Part shown: positions 1 to 8,966 of the stretch, piece by piece
Position numbering within the stretch: position 1 is the first letter of the stretch
Layout of the letters: every line of letters begins with the position of its first letter
NCBI GenBank assembly: GCA_023401925.1
Contig: JAEXDA010000052.1
Span: 1 to 64,000, forward strand
Reading direction: 5' to 3'
From: Bacillota bacterium
Lineage (GTDB): Bacteria; Bacillota; UBA4882; UBA8346
Length of the DNA stretch: 64,000 nt
Notes under the pieces: model-generated
What the model was told of the DNA's origin: nothing
Seen by the model: the letters and a program-made list of their open reading frames with translations, nothing else
Databases searched by the model: none
Position numbers and translations under genes: made by a program

Positions 1-20
1 GGGATGAATGAGGGAGGATG

Positions 21-110
21 GGAACCGTAGGTTCCAAGCGGCAGATTCCAAAGGGTCGCCGCCCCGACCCTTTGGTCCTGGTGGGTGTGGGAGGTAGGAA
101 CAGCCTCCCA
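21..110. other. Cluster of three short hairpins, unassigned
   Basis: Three inverted repeats follow one another: 21-26 with 30-35 (6 bp, 3-base loop), 50-58 with 65-73 (9 bp), and 88-94 with 104-110 (7 bp). The region is richer in G and C than the AT-rich stretch that follows. It lies before the first gene and may be the 3' part of a structured RNA or a terminator cluster of a gene left of the window. I recognise no RNA family here. Confidence 0.35.
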
Positions 111-180
111 TCGACCCTTATAAACTTCAATTTAAGACCAAGAATTAATTTTACTCTTTTTTAATTAAGGAGGTAATCCC

Positions 181-489
181 ATGCTCACCGACAAAGATCT
201 CGGCATCAAAAAATTTATCCTCGACCGGATCGCCCAGATCGACGACGAGATCGTCCAATATGATCCGGAATATAAAAAGCTAGAAGAGCGTCCCAACGAA
301 TTGTTGACGCTGATCGCTGCCAAACTGACCCCGGAAAATAATAAATTGATGAAAGAATATGATAATATCTATTTTGCCTCGATTTGCCGCCGGGATGAGA
401 TGATCTACAGCGCGGCGTTGATGGATGGGATATTGTTAGGATATTGGGTGGCGATGGTTGGGCAAGGAATAGAAAAAATAAAAGTATGA
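181..489 (+). CDS. Small helical protein of unknown function (DUF6809-like pattern)
   Basis: A 102-residue protein preceded by a strong AAGGAGG site with normal spacing, so the ATG at 181 is well supported. It has no signal peptide and appears all-helical and acidic in the first two thirds. The pattern of an E-rich helix, a short turn after LTPENNKL, then a helix ending in a glycine-containing DGILLGYW motif recalls small Bacillota proteins of the DUF6809 type, but this is pattern resemblance only. The next gene (ispG) is about 170 bases away, so an operon link is uncertain. No function is proposed. Confidence 0.7.
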   Translation: MLTDKDLGIKKFILDRIAQIDDEIVQYDPEYKKLEERPNELLTLIAAKLTPENNKLMKEYDNIYFASICRRDEMIYSAALMDGILLGYWVAMVGQGIEKIKV

Positions 490-662
490 AGAAAGAAGCC
501 TTAAAATCAGACGTTTCATCGGTCTAATCCGTTTAATCCTGGTTCAGACGATGTTTTAGGCAATAATAAAAACTGTCTTCAAAAATGCCAAATCCCACCC
601 TTAACTTCTCCCGGTATGAATGGTATAATCGTTACAGAAAAAGAAAGGTTGCCTGGAAAAAA

Positions 663-1727
663 ATGAAAGCACGCCGTATAACCAAAGCAGTTCAGGTCGG
701 GCCGGTGACGATTGGCGGGGATAGTCCGGTATCGATTCAGTCCATGACCAATACCGATACCCGGGACCGGAAGGCGACCCTGAACCAGATCCGTCAATTA
801 AGCGATGCCGGCTGTGAAATCGTCCGGCTGGCCGTTCCCGACAGCGAGGCTGCTGACAATTTGAGCTTTTTTTGTGAAAATTCCGCTGTACCGCTGGTGG
901 CGGACATTCATTTCGATTACCGTCTGGCCCTGACGGCTATCGCCGCGGGTATCGGTAAATTACGAATCAACCCCGGCAATATCGGGGGCGTGGATCGGGT
1001 TAAATTATTGGCCGGTAAGGCTGAAGAAAGAAAGATTCCAATCCGGATCGGAGTCAATGCCGGTTCTTTGGAGAAAGATCTTTTGGAGAAATTTCACGGT
1101 CCTGCGCCTGAAGCTATGGTGGAAAGCGCACTCCGGCACATTCGAATGCTGGAAGAGGCCGATTTCACCGATATCGTCATTTCCTTGAAAGCTTCCTCCG
1201 TCCCGGCTACTATCCAGGCCTATCAATTATTGGCCAGCCAATGTGATTACCCGTTCCATATCGGGATTACCGAGGCCGGAACCTGGTTTAAAGGTTCGGT
1301 GCGTTCGGCGGTGGGCCTGGGAGCCTTGCTTTGGGAAGGCCTTGGCGATACGCTAAGAGTATCCTTAACAGGTGATCCGCTGCGCGAAGTTATTGTGGGA
1401 CAAGATATTTTACAAGCTCTGCAACTGAGAAACTTTGGGGCAACCGTGGTCTCGTGCCCCACTTGCGGCCGTACCCAAGTGGATTTGGAATCCCTGGCCG
1501 GCCAGGTGGAGCAATTGGCCGCCGCTATTCGTAAACCCATTAAAATTGCAGTCATGGGCTGCGCGGTCAATGGACCGGGAGAAGCCCGCGAGGCCGATCT
1601 GGGTGTGGCCGGCGGAAAAGGGGAAGGCTTGATTTTCCGTAAAGGAGAAATTATCAAAAAAGTGCCGGAAGACCAGATTGTGGCGGCGCTAAAGGAAGAA
1701 CTGGAGAAGTTGGTTACCAGTGATTAG
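663..1727 (+). CDS. ispG: 4-hydroxy-3-methylbut-2-en-1-yl diphosphate synthase (flavodoxin/ferredoxin)
   Basis: IspG performs the reductive dehydration of MEcPP to HMBPP in the MEP pathway of isoprenoid synthesis, using a [4Fe-4S] cluster. The N-terminal part has the TIM-barrel family motifs VSIQSMTNTDTRD and GIGKLRINPGNIG. The cluster ligands are visible as Cys265 and Cys268 (CPTCGRTQ) and Cys300 (MGCAVNGPGEA), followed by the expected Glu. I chose the ATG at 663 (354 aa) because family homology starts there. The frame is open back to 585, but those 26 extra residues are not family-like. It precedes proS and polC, an order common in Clostridia and Bacilli. Confidence 0.95.
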   Translation: MKARRITKAVQVGPVTIGGDSPVSIQSMTNTDTRDRKATLNQIRQLSDAGCEIVRLAVPDSEAADNLSFFCENSAVPLVADIHFDYRLALTAIAAGIGKLRINPGNIGGVDRVKLLAGKAEERKIPIRIGVNAGSLEKDLLEKFHGPAPEAMVESALRHIRMLEEADFTDIVISLKASSVPATIQAYQLLASQCDYPFHIGITEAGTWFKGSVRSAVGLGALLWEGLGDTLRVSLTGDPLREVIVGQDILQALQLRNFGATVVSCPTCGRTQVDLESLAGQVEQLAAAIRKPIKIAVMGCAVNGPGEAREADLGVAGGKGEGLIFRKGEIIKKVPEDQIVAALKEELEKLVTSD

Positions 1728-1878
1728 TTATTGGATAATAGTTGTTGATGAGTACCCTAGTATTATTCATCCCCTAAATTTTTGAAAAAGTAATAACTAA
1801 CAGCCAATAACAAATAACCAGAAACCAATAATCAATAGCTAATATCGTATTACAAGAGAAAAATTCGGAGGGTACTTC

Positions 1879-3591
1879 ATGCGTCAATCCAAATTATTTG
1901 CACCGACACTCAGGGAAGTTCCGGCTGAGGCTGAAGTGGTCAGCCATCAATTGATGCTGCGGGCGGGAATGATCCGGAAGTCGGCGGCAGGAATGTATAC
2001 TTATTTGCCGCTGGCTTGGCGGATTTTAAGTAAAATTTCCAAAATCGTCCGTGAGGAGATGGAGCGGGAAGACGGTCAGGAATTGGCCATGCCGATAACC
2101 CAACCGGCTGAGATATGGAAACAAAGCGGCCGCTGGGATGTTTATGGTGATGAAATGTTCCGTTTGAAAGACCGCCATCACCGCGAGTTTTGTTTAGGGC
2201 CGACCCACGAGGAACTGATCACGACGATTGTTAAAAACGAAGTCCGTTCTTACCGGGATTTGCCCTTGCGTTTATACCAGATTCAAAATAAATACCGGGA
2301 TGAAACCCGCCCCCGTTTCGGATTGATGCGGGGCAGGGAATTCATCATGAAAGACCTGTATTCTTTTGATTTGGATGAGGCTGGATTGGAAGAAAGTTAT
2401 CAGGCCATGTACCGGGCCTATACCAAAGTTTTCACCCGCTGCGGTTTGAAGTTCCGCCCGGTGGACGCCGACTCCGGAGCGATTGGCGGCAACAGCAGCC
2501 AGGAATTCATGGTTCTGGCCGAGGCAGGAGAGGCTCTGGTCCTTTATTGCGACACCTGTAATTATGCGGCCGATGTTGAAAAGGCAATTTCCAGAGTTCC
2601 GGGTGATGTTGCCGCGGACCAGAAAGGCCTGGAGAAAGTTAATACTCCCGGTTACAAAACCATCGACGAGGTTTGCTCGTTTTTAAAAATTGCTCCCGAA
2701 AATACCGTAAAAACGCTTTTTTACGGTACGGGGGAAGGTTATGTGGCGGTCCTGGTCCGGGGCAACGATCAGGTGAATGAGATCAAACTGGCCAATTTTC
2801 TGAATTGCAAGAAGTTATATCTGGCCCCTTCGGAAGAATTGGCGGAGGTTTTCGGCCTGCCCGTGGGTTATGTGGGACCGGTAAATCTCGATGAACGCAT
2901 TCAAATCGTCGGGGACAATCTGGTTCAAGAAATGCATGGGGTGGTTGTAGGCGCCAATGAAGCTGAATTTCACTTAAAGAACGTGGAACCGGCGCGTGAT
3001 TTTAAGAACGTTGCCTATACTGATTTAAGAACGGCCGTGGCCGGTGAAACTTGCCCCCATTGCGAAGGCCATTTGAAAGAAGTAAGAGGGATTGAAGCCG
3101 GGCAAATCTTTAAACTCGGCACGAAATACAGCAAAGCTTTGGGTGCGTCCTATCTGGATGAGAAAGGCCAGTCCCAACTGATGGTCATGGGATGTTACGG
3201 TATCGGCGTCAGCCGGACGATGGCGGCAGCAATCGAACAAAATTACGACTCCAACGGCATTCAATGGCCGATGGCGATTGCCCCGTACCAAGTTCACCTC
3301 ATCGCGGTGAATCCGGAACAATTGCCGGTCGCGGAGGAATTGTATCAAAAACTTAATGATGCCAAAGTTGAAGTTTTATTGGACGATCGGGATGAAAGGC
3401 CGGGTGTGAAATTTAAGGACGCCGATCTGATCGGAATTCCGCTCCGCATCATCATCGGTCCTAAAAGTCTCGCCCAAGGGGAAGCAGAGGTTAAATACAG
3501 ACAAACCGGCGTCGAAGAACGCTGGCCCCTGGATCAAGTGGTGGAAAAAGCCCAAGCCTTTATTGAGAAAAGTTTGGCAGAAAATAATTGA
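1879..3591 (+). CDS. proS: Prolyl-tRNA synthetase, bacterial type with editing domain
   Basis: A class II aminoacyl-tRNA synthetase that charges tRNA-Pro in the cytoplasm. At 570 residues it matches the long bacterial form. The catalytic core begins with LRAGMIRKSAAGMYTYLPLA. Motif 2 lies near residues 138-165 (RDETRPRFGLMRGREF). An inserted YbaK-like editing domain, which clears mischarged alanyl-tRNA-Pro, spans about 225-405. Motif 3 follows at about 438-453 (GCYGIGVSRTMAAAIEQ) and the anticodon-binding domain fills the last 95 residues. The start has a GGAGG site 8 bases upstream. It is followed 33 bases later by polC, so cotranscription is likely. Confidence 0.97.
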   Translation: MRQSKLFAPTLREVPAEAEVVSHQLMLRAGMIRKSAAGMYTYLPLAWRILSKISKIVREEMEREDGQELAMPITQPAEIWKQSGRWDVYGDEMFRLKDRHHREFCLGPTHEELITTIVKNEVRSYRDLPLRLYQIQNKYRDETRPRFGLMRGREFIMKDLYSFDLDEAGLEESYQAMYRAYTKVFTRCGLKFRPVDADSGAIGGNSSQEFMVLAEAGEALVLYCDTCNYAADVEKAISRVPGDVAADQKGLEKVNTPGYKTIDEVCSFLKIAPENTVKTLFYGTGEGYVAVLVRGNDQVNEIKLANFLNCKKLYLAPSEELAEVFGLPVGYVGPVNLDERIQIVGDNLVQEMHGVVVGANEAEFHLKNVEPARDFKNVAYTDLRTAVAGETCPHCEGHLKEVRGIEAGQIFKLGTKYSKALGASYLDEKGQSQLMVMGCYGIGVSRTMAAAIEQNYDSNGIQWPMAIAPYQVHLIAVNPEQLPVAEELYQKLNDAKVEVLLDDRDERPGVKFKDADLIGIPLRIIIGPKSLAQGEAEVKYRQTGVEERWPLDQVVEKAQAFIEKSLAENN

Positions 3592-3624
3592 GATTTTCAA
3601 CTGTTTTAAAAAGGAGTCTTTACT

Positions 3625-6600
3625 ATGTCGGCACTGCCGGAACAATATGTAATCAAACCGGATAACCGTTCCTTGCGTGCATTTAAAGGGATCGAAACGG
3701 TCCCTTTCTCTTTTCCCATCGAACCTGTCCTGGAAGAAGGGTTGATTTCCCAAATCTTGGTCAATACCAAGGATTCATCATGGGAAATTGCCCTGGTGTT
3801 AAAAAACGATCTTTTGCCCGCGCAAAAAGAGGAATTGGAAAAAGCTATCGCGTCAATGGTATTGGGTCTTTCCAAGGTCCATCTGAAAATTTTATGTCCC
3901 CGGAATTTACCTCCCTTGGAAGAGCGTTTACAGCAGAAATGGGAGAAAATTTTACAGTCCGCCGCCGTCAAATTTCCCGGCAGCAATGGTTGGCTTATCG
4001 AAGCCAAATACCGGTTATTGCCCGGAAATCTCCTGGAGATCCAGGTCCGTAACCGGACCGGGGTGGATTATTTATCGGCGCGCAGTAGTGAACTGGGGGA
4101 ATTAATTCAGGAAATCGTTTTTGAAGATTTAAAACTCAGTTTTGAAGTAGGCGACTTCGGCGAACCGGCCTTTGAGGATGATCGCCGCCGGGAGGATGAG
4201 GCTTTTGCCAAGTCGGTGGCCAAATCGGTAGCTCATGTTACCTCTCCCGCAGCCGGTAAATCATCAGGCCCGGGTTCAACTTCCGGCTCCTCCGATGTGA
4301 TACTCGGCAAAAAATTCAGCGGTGAGCCGGTTCCGTTAAAGCAACTTCATGATGAAGAGGAACAAGTGATTGTCAAAGGGGAAGTATTCCGCTTTGAAAC
4401 GAGGGTTTCCAAAGCGGGTAAGAAATTTTATTTGGGAGATATCACCGATTACAACGATTCCATAAGTTTCAAAATTTTCCCCCGGAATGTCGACAATTTG
4501 GAGGAAAGGGTTCATGAAGGCTCATGGGTGACGTTGCGCGGCAATTTGCAATTTGATCCTTACGCCAAGGAATTGGTGATATTGGTTTCGGATATTATGC
4601 CCAGTTCTTCCCTGATTCAGAGGAAGGACGAAGCCGAAGAAAAAAGAATCGAGCTCCATCTACATACCAAAATGAGCGCCATGGACGCTACCGTCGATGC
4701 GGCGGAGGCTGTTAAGCAGGCTGCCAAGTGGGGTCATCCGGCCATAGCCATCACCGATCACGGTGTAGTCCATTCCTTTCCGGAAGTTGCCGGCGTGGCC
4801 AAGAAGGCCGGCATCAAAGTCATTTACGGCCTGGAAGGTTATTTGGTGGATGATGGGGTTCCGATCGTGGTCGGGGCCTCGGATGAGATCCTTGAGGGTC
4901 TTACGTATGTGGTGCTGGATATTGAAACCACCGGTTTCAATCCTCAAAAAGAAGATTTACTGGAGATTGGCGCCGTGAAATATCTCAATGGCGTGAAAGT
5001 CGAAGAATTCTCCACGCTGATTCGCCCCGGAAAAGCGATCTCGGAAGAGATTCAAAAATTGACCGGCATTACCCCGGAAATGGTGGAGGACGCGCCATTA
5101 CCGGAGGATGTATTGGGGCGGTTTAAAGAGTTCTGCGGGGACGCCGTGTTGGTAGCTCACAACGCCCGTTTTGATATCGGCTTCATTACTGCCAAGTATT
5201 TTCAGTTTTTCGGCGAAAAGCCGGACCCGGTTTATCTGGATACCTTGGGACTGTCCCGGTCGGTTTGGCCCAATTTCAAGAGTTACCGGCTGAACAATGT
5301 CGCCAAGGAACTCGGGATTAAGCTGCAAAATCATCACCGGGCCACCGATGATGCCCAGTGCGCGGCAGATATCCTGCTCAAGGCATTCGACAAACTCAGT
5401 GAAAGAAAAATGGAACGGCTGGCTGATCTGAATTTACTGGTCAAGGAGAGCGGCGTCGAACACCTTAAAACTTATCATATCATTATTTTGGTGAAGAACC
5501 GGATGGGGATGAAACATCTTTACCGCCTGGTTTCCGAATCCCATATTCACTATTTTTACCGCCATCCGCGGATCCCCCGGTCGCTATTGGTAGAGTGCCG
5601 GGAGGGTTTGATTATCGGCAGCGCCTGCGAAGCGGGTGAACTTTACCAGGCGATTCTAGATGGATCCGACGAAAGCAAGCTGGAGGAGATTGGAGAATTT
5701 TACGATTATCTGGAAATTCAGCCAAACGGCAATAATCAATTTTTAATCAAGTCCGGCCGGGTAAAGTCGGTTGAGGAACTCCAGGATAATAATAGAAAGA
5801 TTATCGAACTCGGATCCAAATTGGGTAAGCCCGTGGTGGCCACCGGAGATGTCCATTTTCTCCACCCCCAAGAAGAGATTTACCGCAGGATATTGTTAAT
5901 GGGACAAGGATTCCAGGACGCCGATAATCAGGCGCCGCTTTATTTCCGGACTACCAATGAGATGTTGCGGGAGTTTTCGTATCTGGGGGATGATTTGGCC
6001 AAAAAAGTGGTAATTTCCGCTCCTCATCTTATTTTAGATCAGATCGAGAATGTCTCGCCCTTACCGGAGCAGTTTTGCCCGCCGCAAATTCCCGGCGCCG
6101 AGGATGAAATCCGGAATATGTCTTATGACAAGGCCAAGGAATTATACGGCGATCCCCTGCCCAAGCTGGTGGAAGAGCGGCTGGAATGGGAACTGAAAAG
6201 TATTATCGGGCATGGATATGCTGTTTTATATTTGATCGCTCAAAAACTGGTGAAAAAATCATTGGACGACGGTTATCTGGTCGGTTCCCGGGGTTCGGTC
6301 GGTTCCTCCTTTGTGGCAACGATGTGCCAGATTACCGAAGTCAATCCATTACCAGGCCATTACCGCTGTCCGGAGTGTAAATACAGCGAGTTTAAGGAGA
6401 CCGGGGAGATCGCTTCCGGATGGGATCTGCCCGATAAAATCTGTCCGAAATGCGGACACCCTCTAATTAAGGATGGCCAAGACATCCCGTTTGCGACCTT
6501 TATGGGTTTTGAGGGCGATAAGGAACCCGATATTGACTTGAATTTCTCCGGTGAATATCAACCGATCATCCATAAATACACTGAAGAGATTTTCGGGAAA

Positions 6601-7953
6601 GGTTTTGTGTTCCGGGCCGGTACTGTGACCGGGCTTGCCGATAAGACGGCCTTTGGTTTTGTCAAAGGGTACACGGAAGATAAGGGGATTCGCCTCCGTC
6701 AGGCGGAAATGAGCCGGTTGGCCAAAGGTTGTACCGGGGTACGCCGTTCTACCGGACAACATCCGGGCGGACTTTACGTGGTCCCCAAAGACCAGGAGAT
6801 ATATAGCTTTACCCCGATTCAGTATCCGGCTAATGATAAAAAGGCAGATTGGATTACCACTCACTTTGAATATCATGGGGCCCTCGAAGGCCGTCTCGTG
6901 AAGCTCGATATTTTGGGCCATGATGATCCGACGGTTATCCGGATGCTGAACGATTTGACCGGTATCGATCCCCGGACCGTAACCATGGCCGAGCCTACTA
7001 CCATGAAGATTTTTTCCTCCGTGGAACCGTTGGGGATTACCGAGGAACAGCTGGGATTTGACTTGGGTACCCTTGGGATTCCCGAGTTCGGCACCGGTTT
7101 TGTCCGTCAGATGCTCGAAGATACCCACCCCACCACTTTTGCCGAATTGGTCCGGATCTCGGGATTATCTCACGGAACCAACGTTTGGCTCGGCAATGCC
7201 CAGGACTTGATTCGAAATGGCACGGCTACCTTGAAAGAAGTCATTTGTACCCGTGACGATATTATGAACTATTTGATTTTTAAGGGGTTACCACCGAAGT
7301 CGTCCTTTAAAATCATGGAAAAAGTCCGCAAAGGCAAGGGCCTGGAAGAAGATGACATTAAGATCATGAAGGAGCACGATGTTCCCGGTTGGTACATCGA
7401 TTCCTGTCTAAAGATCAAATACATGTTTCCCAAGGCTCACGCTGTGGCTTATGTAATGATGGCCTTCCGGATCGCCTGGTTCAAGGTTAATCATCCGGAG
7501 GCTTATTACGCCACGTATTTCACAGTTCGGGCCGACGAATTCGATGCCGACAAAGTAGTCCATGGCGAAGGGGAGGTGCGCAACGCTTTGGCTGAGATTC
7601 GTCAAAAGGGTAACGATGCGACCCAAAAAGAAAAAAACTTGGAAACCATTCTGGAAATGGTACTCGAAGCCATGTTACGGGGAATTCAATTTACCCGGGT
7701 GGATATTTATCGATCAGACCCCCAGAAATTCATGATCACGCCGGAAGGCTTATTACCACCCTTAGCGTCTTTACAAGGACTCGGTGAAAATGCCGCCAAT
7801 TATTTAGCGGCAGCACGCAAGGAAGGTCCCTTTTTATCCATAGAAGACCTTAAAAGTCGAGCCCGTCTAAGTTCCGCGGTCATTGAAGTTTTGCAAAATC
7901 ACGGCTGTTTGCAGGGAATGACGGAATCTGCTCAATTAACGCTTTTTGGGTAA
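3625..7953 (+). CDS. polC: DNA polymerase III alpha subunit, PolC type
   Basis: The replicative polymerase with built-in 3'-5' exonuclease that is diagnostic of low-GC Gram-positive bacteria. Its 1442 residues show, in order: an N-terminal domain; an OB fold (about 245-335); the first part of a PHP domain (IELHLHTKMSAMDA near 340); a DEDDh exonuclease (VVLDIETTGFNPQ near 428, VAHNARFDIGF, HHRATDDAQCAAD); the second PHP half; a zinc motif with paired CPEC and CPKC near 914 and 940; and the polymerase palm with the acidic pair in EPDIDLNFSGE near 966. A helix-hairpin-helix and C-terminal region close the protein. AAGGAG lies upstream of the ATG. Length and order are normal and no frameshift is seen. 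Confidence 0.98.
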   Translation: MSALPEQYVIKPDNRSLRAFKGIETVPFSFPIEPVLEEGLISQILVNTKDSSWEIALVLKNDLLPAQKEELEKAIASMVLGLSKVHLKILCPRNLPPLEERLQQKWEKILQSAAVKFPGSNGWLIEAKYRLLPGNLLEIQVRNRTGVDYLSARSSELGELIQEIVFEDLKLSFEVGDFGEPAFEDDRRREDEAFAKSVAKSVAHVTSPAAGKSSGPGSTSGSSDVILGKKFSGEPVPLKQLHDEEEQVIVKGEVFRFETRVSKAGKKFYLGDITDYNDSISFKIFPRNVDNLEERVHEGSWVTLRGNLQFDPYAKELVILVSDIMPSSSLIQRKDEAEEKRIELHLHTKMSAMDATVDAAEAVKQAAKWGHPAIAITDHGVVHSFPEVAGVAKKAGIKVIYGLEGYLVDDGVPIVVGASDEILEGLTYVVLDIETTGFNPQKEDLLEIGAVKYLNGVKVEEFSTLIRPGKAISEEIQKLTGITPEMVEDAPLPEDVLGRFKEFCGDAVLVAHNARFDIGFITAKYFQFFGEKPDPVYLDTLGLSRSVWPNFKSYRLNNVAKELGIKLQNHHRATDDAQCAADILLKAFDKLSERKMERLADLNLLVKESGVEHLKTYHIIILVKNRMGMKHLYRLVSESHIHYFYRHPRIPRSLLVECREGLIIGSACEAGELYQAILDGSDESKLEEIGEFYDYLEIQPNGNNQFLIKSGRVKSVEELQDNNRKIIELGSKLGKPVVATGDVHFLHPQEEIYRRILLMGQGFQDADNQAPLYFRTTNEMLREFSYLGDDLAKKVVISAPHLILDQIENVSPLPEQFCPPQIPGAEDEIRNMSYDKAKELYGDPLPKLVEERLEWELKSIIGHGYAVLYLIAQKLVKKSLDDGYLVGSRGSVGSSFVATMCQITEVNPLPGHYRCPECKYSEFKETGEIASGWDLPDKICPKCGHPLIKDGQDIPFATFMGFEGDKEPDIDLNFSGEYQPIIHKYTEEIFGKGFVFRAGTVTGLADKTAFGFVKGYTEDKGIRLRQAEMSRLAKGCTGVRRSTGQHPGGLYVVPKDQEIYSFTPIQYPANDKKADWITTHFEYHGALEGRLVKLDILGHDDPTVIRMLNDLTGIDPRTVTMAEPTTMKIFSSVEPLGITEEQLGFDLGTLGIPEFGTGFVRQMLEDTHPTTFAELVRISGLSHGTNVWLGNAQDLIRNGTATLKEVICTRDDIMNYLIFKGLPPKSSFKIMEKVRKGKGLEEDDIKIMKEHDVPGWYIDSCLKIKYMFPKAHAVAYVMMAFRIAWFKVNHPEAYYATYFTVRADEFDADKVVHGEGEVRNALAEIRQKGNDATQKEKNLETILEMVLEAMLRGIQFTRVDIYRSDPQKFMITPEGLLPPLASLQGLGENAANYLAAARKEGPFLSIEDLKSRARLSSAVIEVLQNHGCLQGMTESAQLTLFG

Positions 7954-7971
7954 AAAAAGATAAATTAATCA

Positions 7972-8000
7972 TGTACAATTTATAAATCCGGTTGTATAAT
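7972..8000 (+). promoter_or_regulatory. Candidate sigma-A promoter for the riboswitch transcript
   Basis: TGTACA at 7972-7977 and a perfect TATAAT at 7995-8000 are separated by 17 bases. A start near 8007 would give a leader of about 40 bases before the GEMM aptamer. This means the aptamer has its own promoter rather than relying on polC readthrough. Confidence 0.6.
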
Positions 8001-8048
8001 AAAAATGACTATAAAAAGTCTTTTCCTGGATTTTTTACAACTTAACGA

Positions 8049-8147
8049 GAATAGCAAATCCGGCGAAAGCCGGAGACGCAAAGCCACGGATCTAAGGCTG
8101 GGTGTTTCAATAAAGGAGCATTCAATGATGATGGCCGGGTTACCGAA
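8049..8147 (+). promoter_or_regulatory. GEMM-I (cyclic di-GMP-I / cGAMP) riboswitch aptamer
   Basis: The conserved core is clear. GCAAA leads into the hairpin TCCGGC-GAAA-GCCGGA (8059-8074, GNRA tetraloop), then GACGCAAAGCC, a variable second helix after TCTAAGG, and the closing receptor GGCCGGGTTACCG ending at 8145. This is the layout of Rfam family RF01051, whose ligand is c-di-GMP or, in variants, 3',3'-cGAMP. Aligned through the GC that precedes AAA, the base matching G20 of the Vibrio Vc2 aptamer reads A, a change linked to cGAMP recognition. No plus-strand gene follows directly; a strong terminator lies about 75 bases downstream. Confidence 0.85.
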
Positions 8148-8223
8148 TTCAAGTTGTTTTTTTATAAAAATAGGAGTTTCACTAGAATATTTTTCACGAA
8201 AATCCTCCTCCTTAGCCCGCCAG

Positions 8224-8278
8224 AAAAGCAAAGAAGCTACTAAAAAATATTTATAGTAGCTTCTTTGCTTTTTTAAAG
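8224..8278 (+). terminator. Rho-independent terminator after the riboswitch
   Basis: A 19-bp perfect stem (8224-8242 with 8254-8272) with an 11-base AT loop runs directly into a T-tract. It ends the riboswitch transcript before the convergent gene at 8357-8689 and could act as the expression platform or as a plain terminator. Confidence 0.85.
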
Positions 8279-8298
8279 CCCGGGTTTTGCACGGTAAA

Positions 8299-8333
8299 GT
8301 TTTTTGGGGTATAACGGGACAACCCTAAAAAAA
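8299..8333 (-). terminator. Possible bidirectional terminator for the holin-like gene
   Basis: An imperfect inverted repeat pairs GTTTTTTGGGG with CCCTAAAAAAAC around a loop of about 12 bases. Read on the minus strand it ends in a run of T 20-60 bases after the stop codon of the membrane-protein gene. The stem is short in G-C pairs, so support is moderate. Confidence 0.4.
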
Positions 8334-8356
8334 CGTTAATTCATAAAATAAAAGTA

Positions 8357-8689
8357 TTATTTTACTTTGGTTGGAATAAATAAATCGATTAACCCGATAA
8401 TGAGTGATGCCAGCAATGCCCCAATAATCGAAACCGACATTCCGGGGACAACAAATTGGGTAATATAGATGACTACTGCTGAAACCAAAAAACCGACTAC
8501 CCCATGGGCATAGGGAGAAATTCCCCGTCCTAAAACGAGCTCAATGAGATAACTAATTCCAGCAATCACAATTGCGGCTAACAAAGCACTCATAAAATTA
8601 AGTGATTTAAAGCCCGGCACCAGTGCCCCTATAAACATCAACACCAAAGCTGCAACTACAAAACGAATAATTGTTCTCAGCCAATCCAA
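8357..8689 (-). CDS. Phage holin family protein (YvlD-like, four TM segments)
   Basis: A 110-residue integral membrane protein with four hydrophobic helices (LRTIIRFVVAALVLMFIGAL, then three more) and the signature GLIDLFIPTKVK at the C-terminus, matching the Phage_holin_4_2 / YvlD family. Members are chromosomal in many bacteria and their exact role is unsettled, so the name should not be read as phage origin. The start is taken as the TTG at 8689 because GGGGGTGAT lies 4-5 bases before it. The frame is open up to 8761 but the added residues are polar and lack a ribosome site. It converges with the riboswitch transcript. Confidence 0.8.
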   Translation of the reverse strand: MDWLRTIIRFVVAALVLMFIGALVPGFKSLNFMSALLAAIVIAGISYLIELVLGRGISPYAHGVVGFLVSAVVIYITQFVVPGMSVSIIGALLASLIIGLIDLFIPTKVK

Positions 8690-8966
8690 GTTATCACCCC
8701 CTTTAGAAGGAAAAGAAAAATTAACGATAATAGCTTCCCCAGCAGCTATCCGAGTATGCACGGGTGTGTGCGTATCCCCCTTGGTAAATGGTGCTAAAAG
8801 GGGATGAAAAGCCTAAGGAATCCAAATGTGTAAAAAAATTGTTTTCGGAAAAGCTAATGAATGATTAAACAGGACCGGAAATCCAGCAAGTCGTTATCTT
8901 TTACCTCCATAATCCTTCTTCGTAAACTAATTTACGAACGGTATCAAAAAAAGGAGTATGATAGAT

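Noticed and set aside
8005..8256. 83-codon open frame across the riboswitch, including an ATG at 8125 with AAAGGAG upstream
   Set aside because: It overlaps the conserved GEMM core and the terminator stem, and its sequence is explained by those RNA structures.
8357..8689. Reading the holin-family name as evidence of a prophage
   Set aside because: The family is widely chromosomal and no other phage gene is near.
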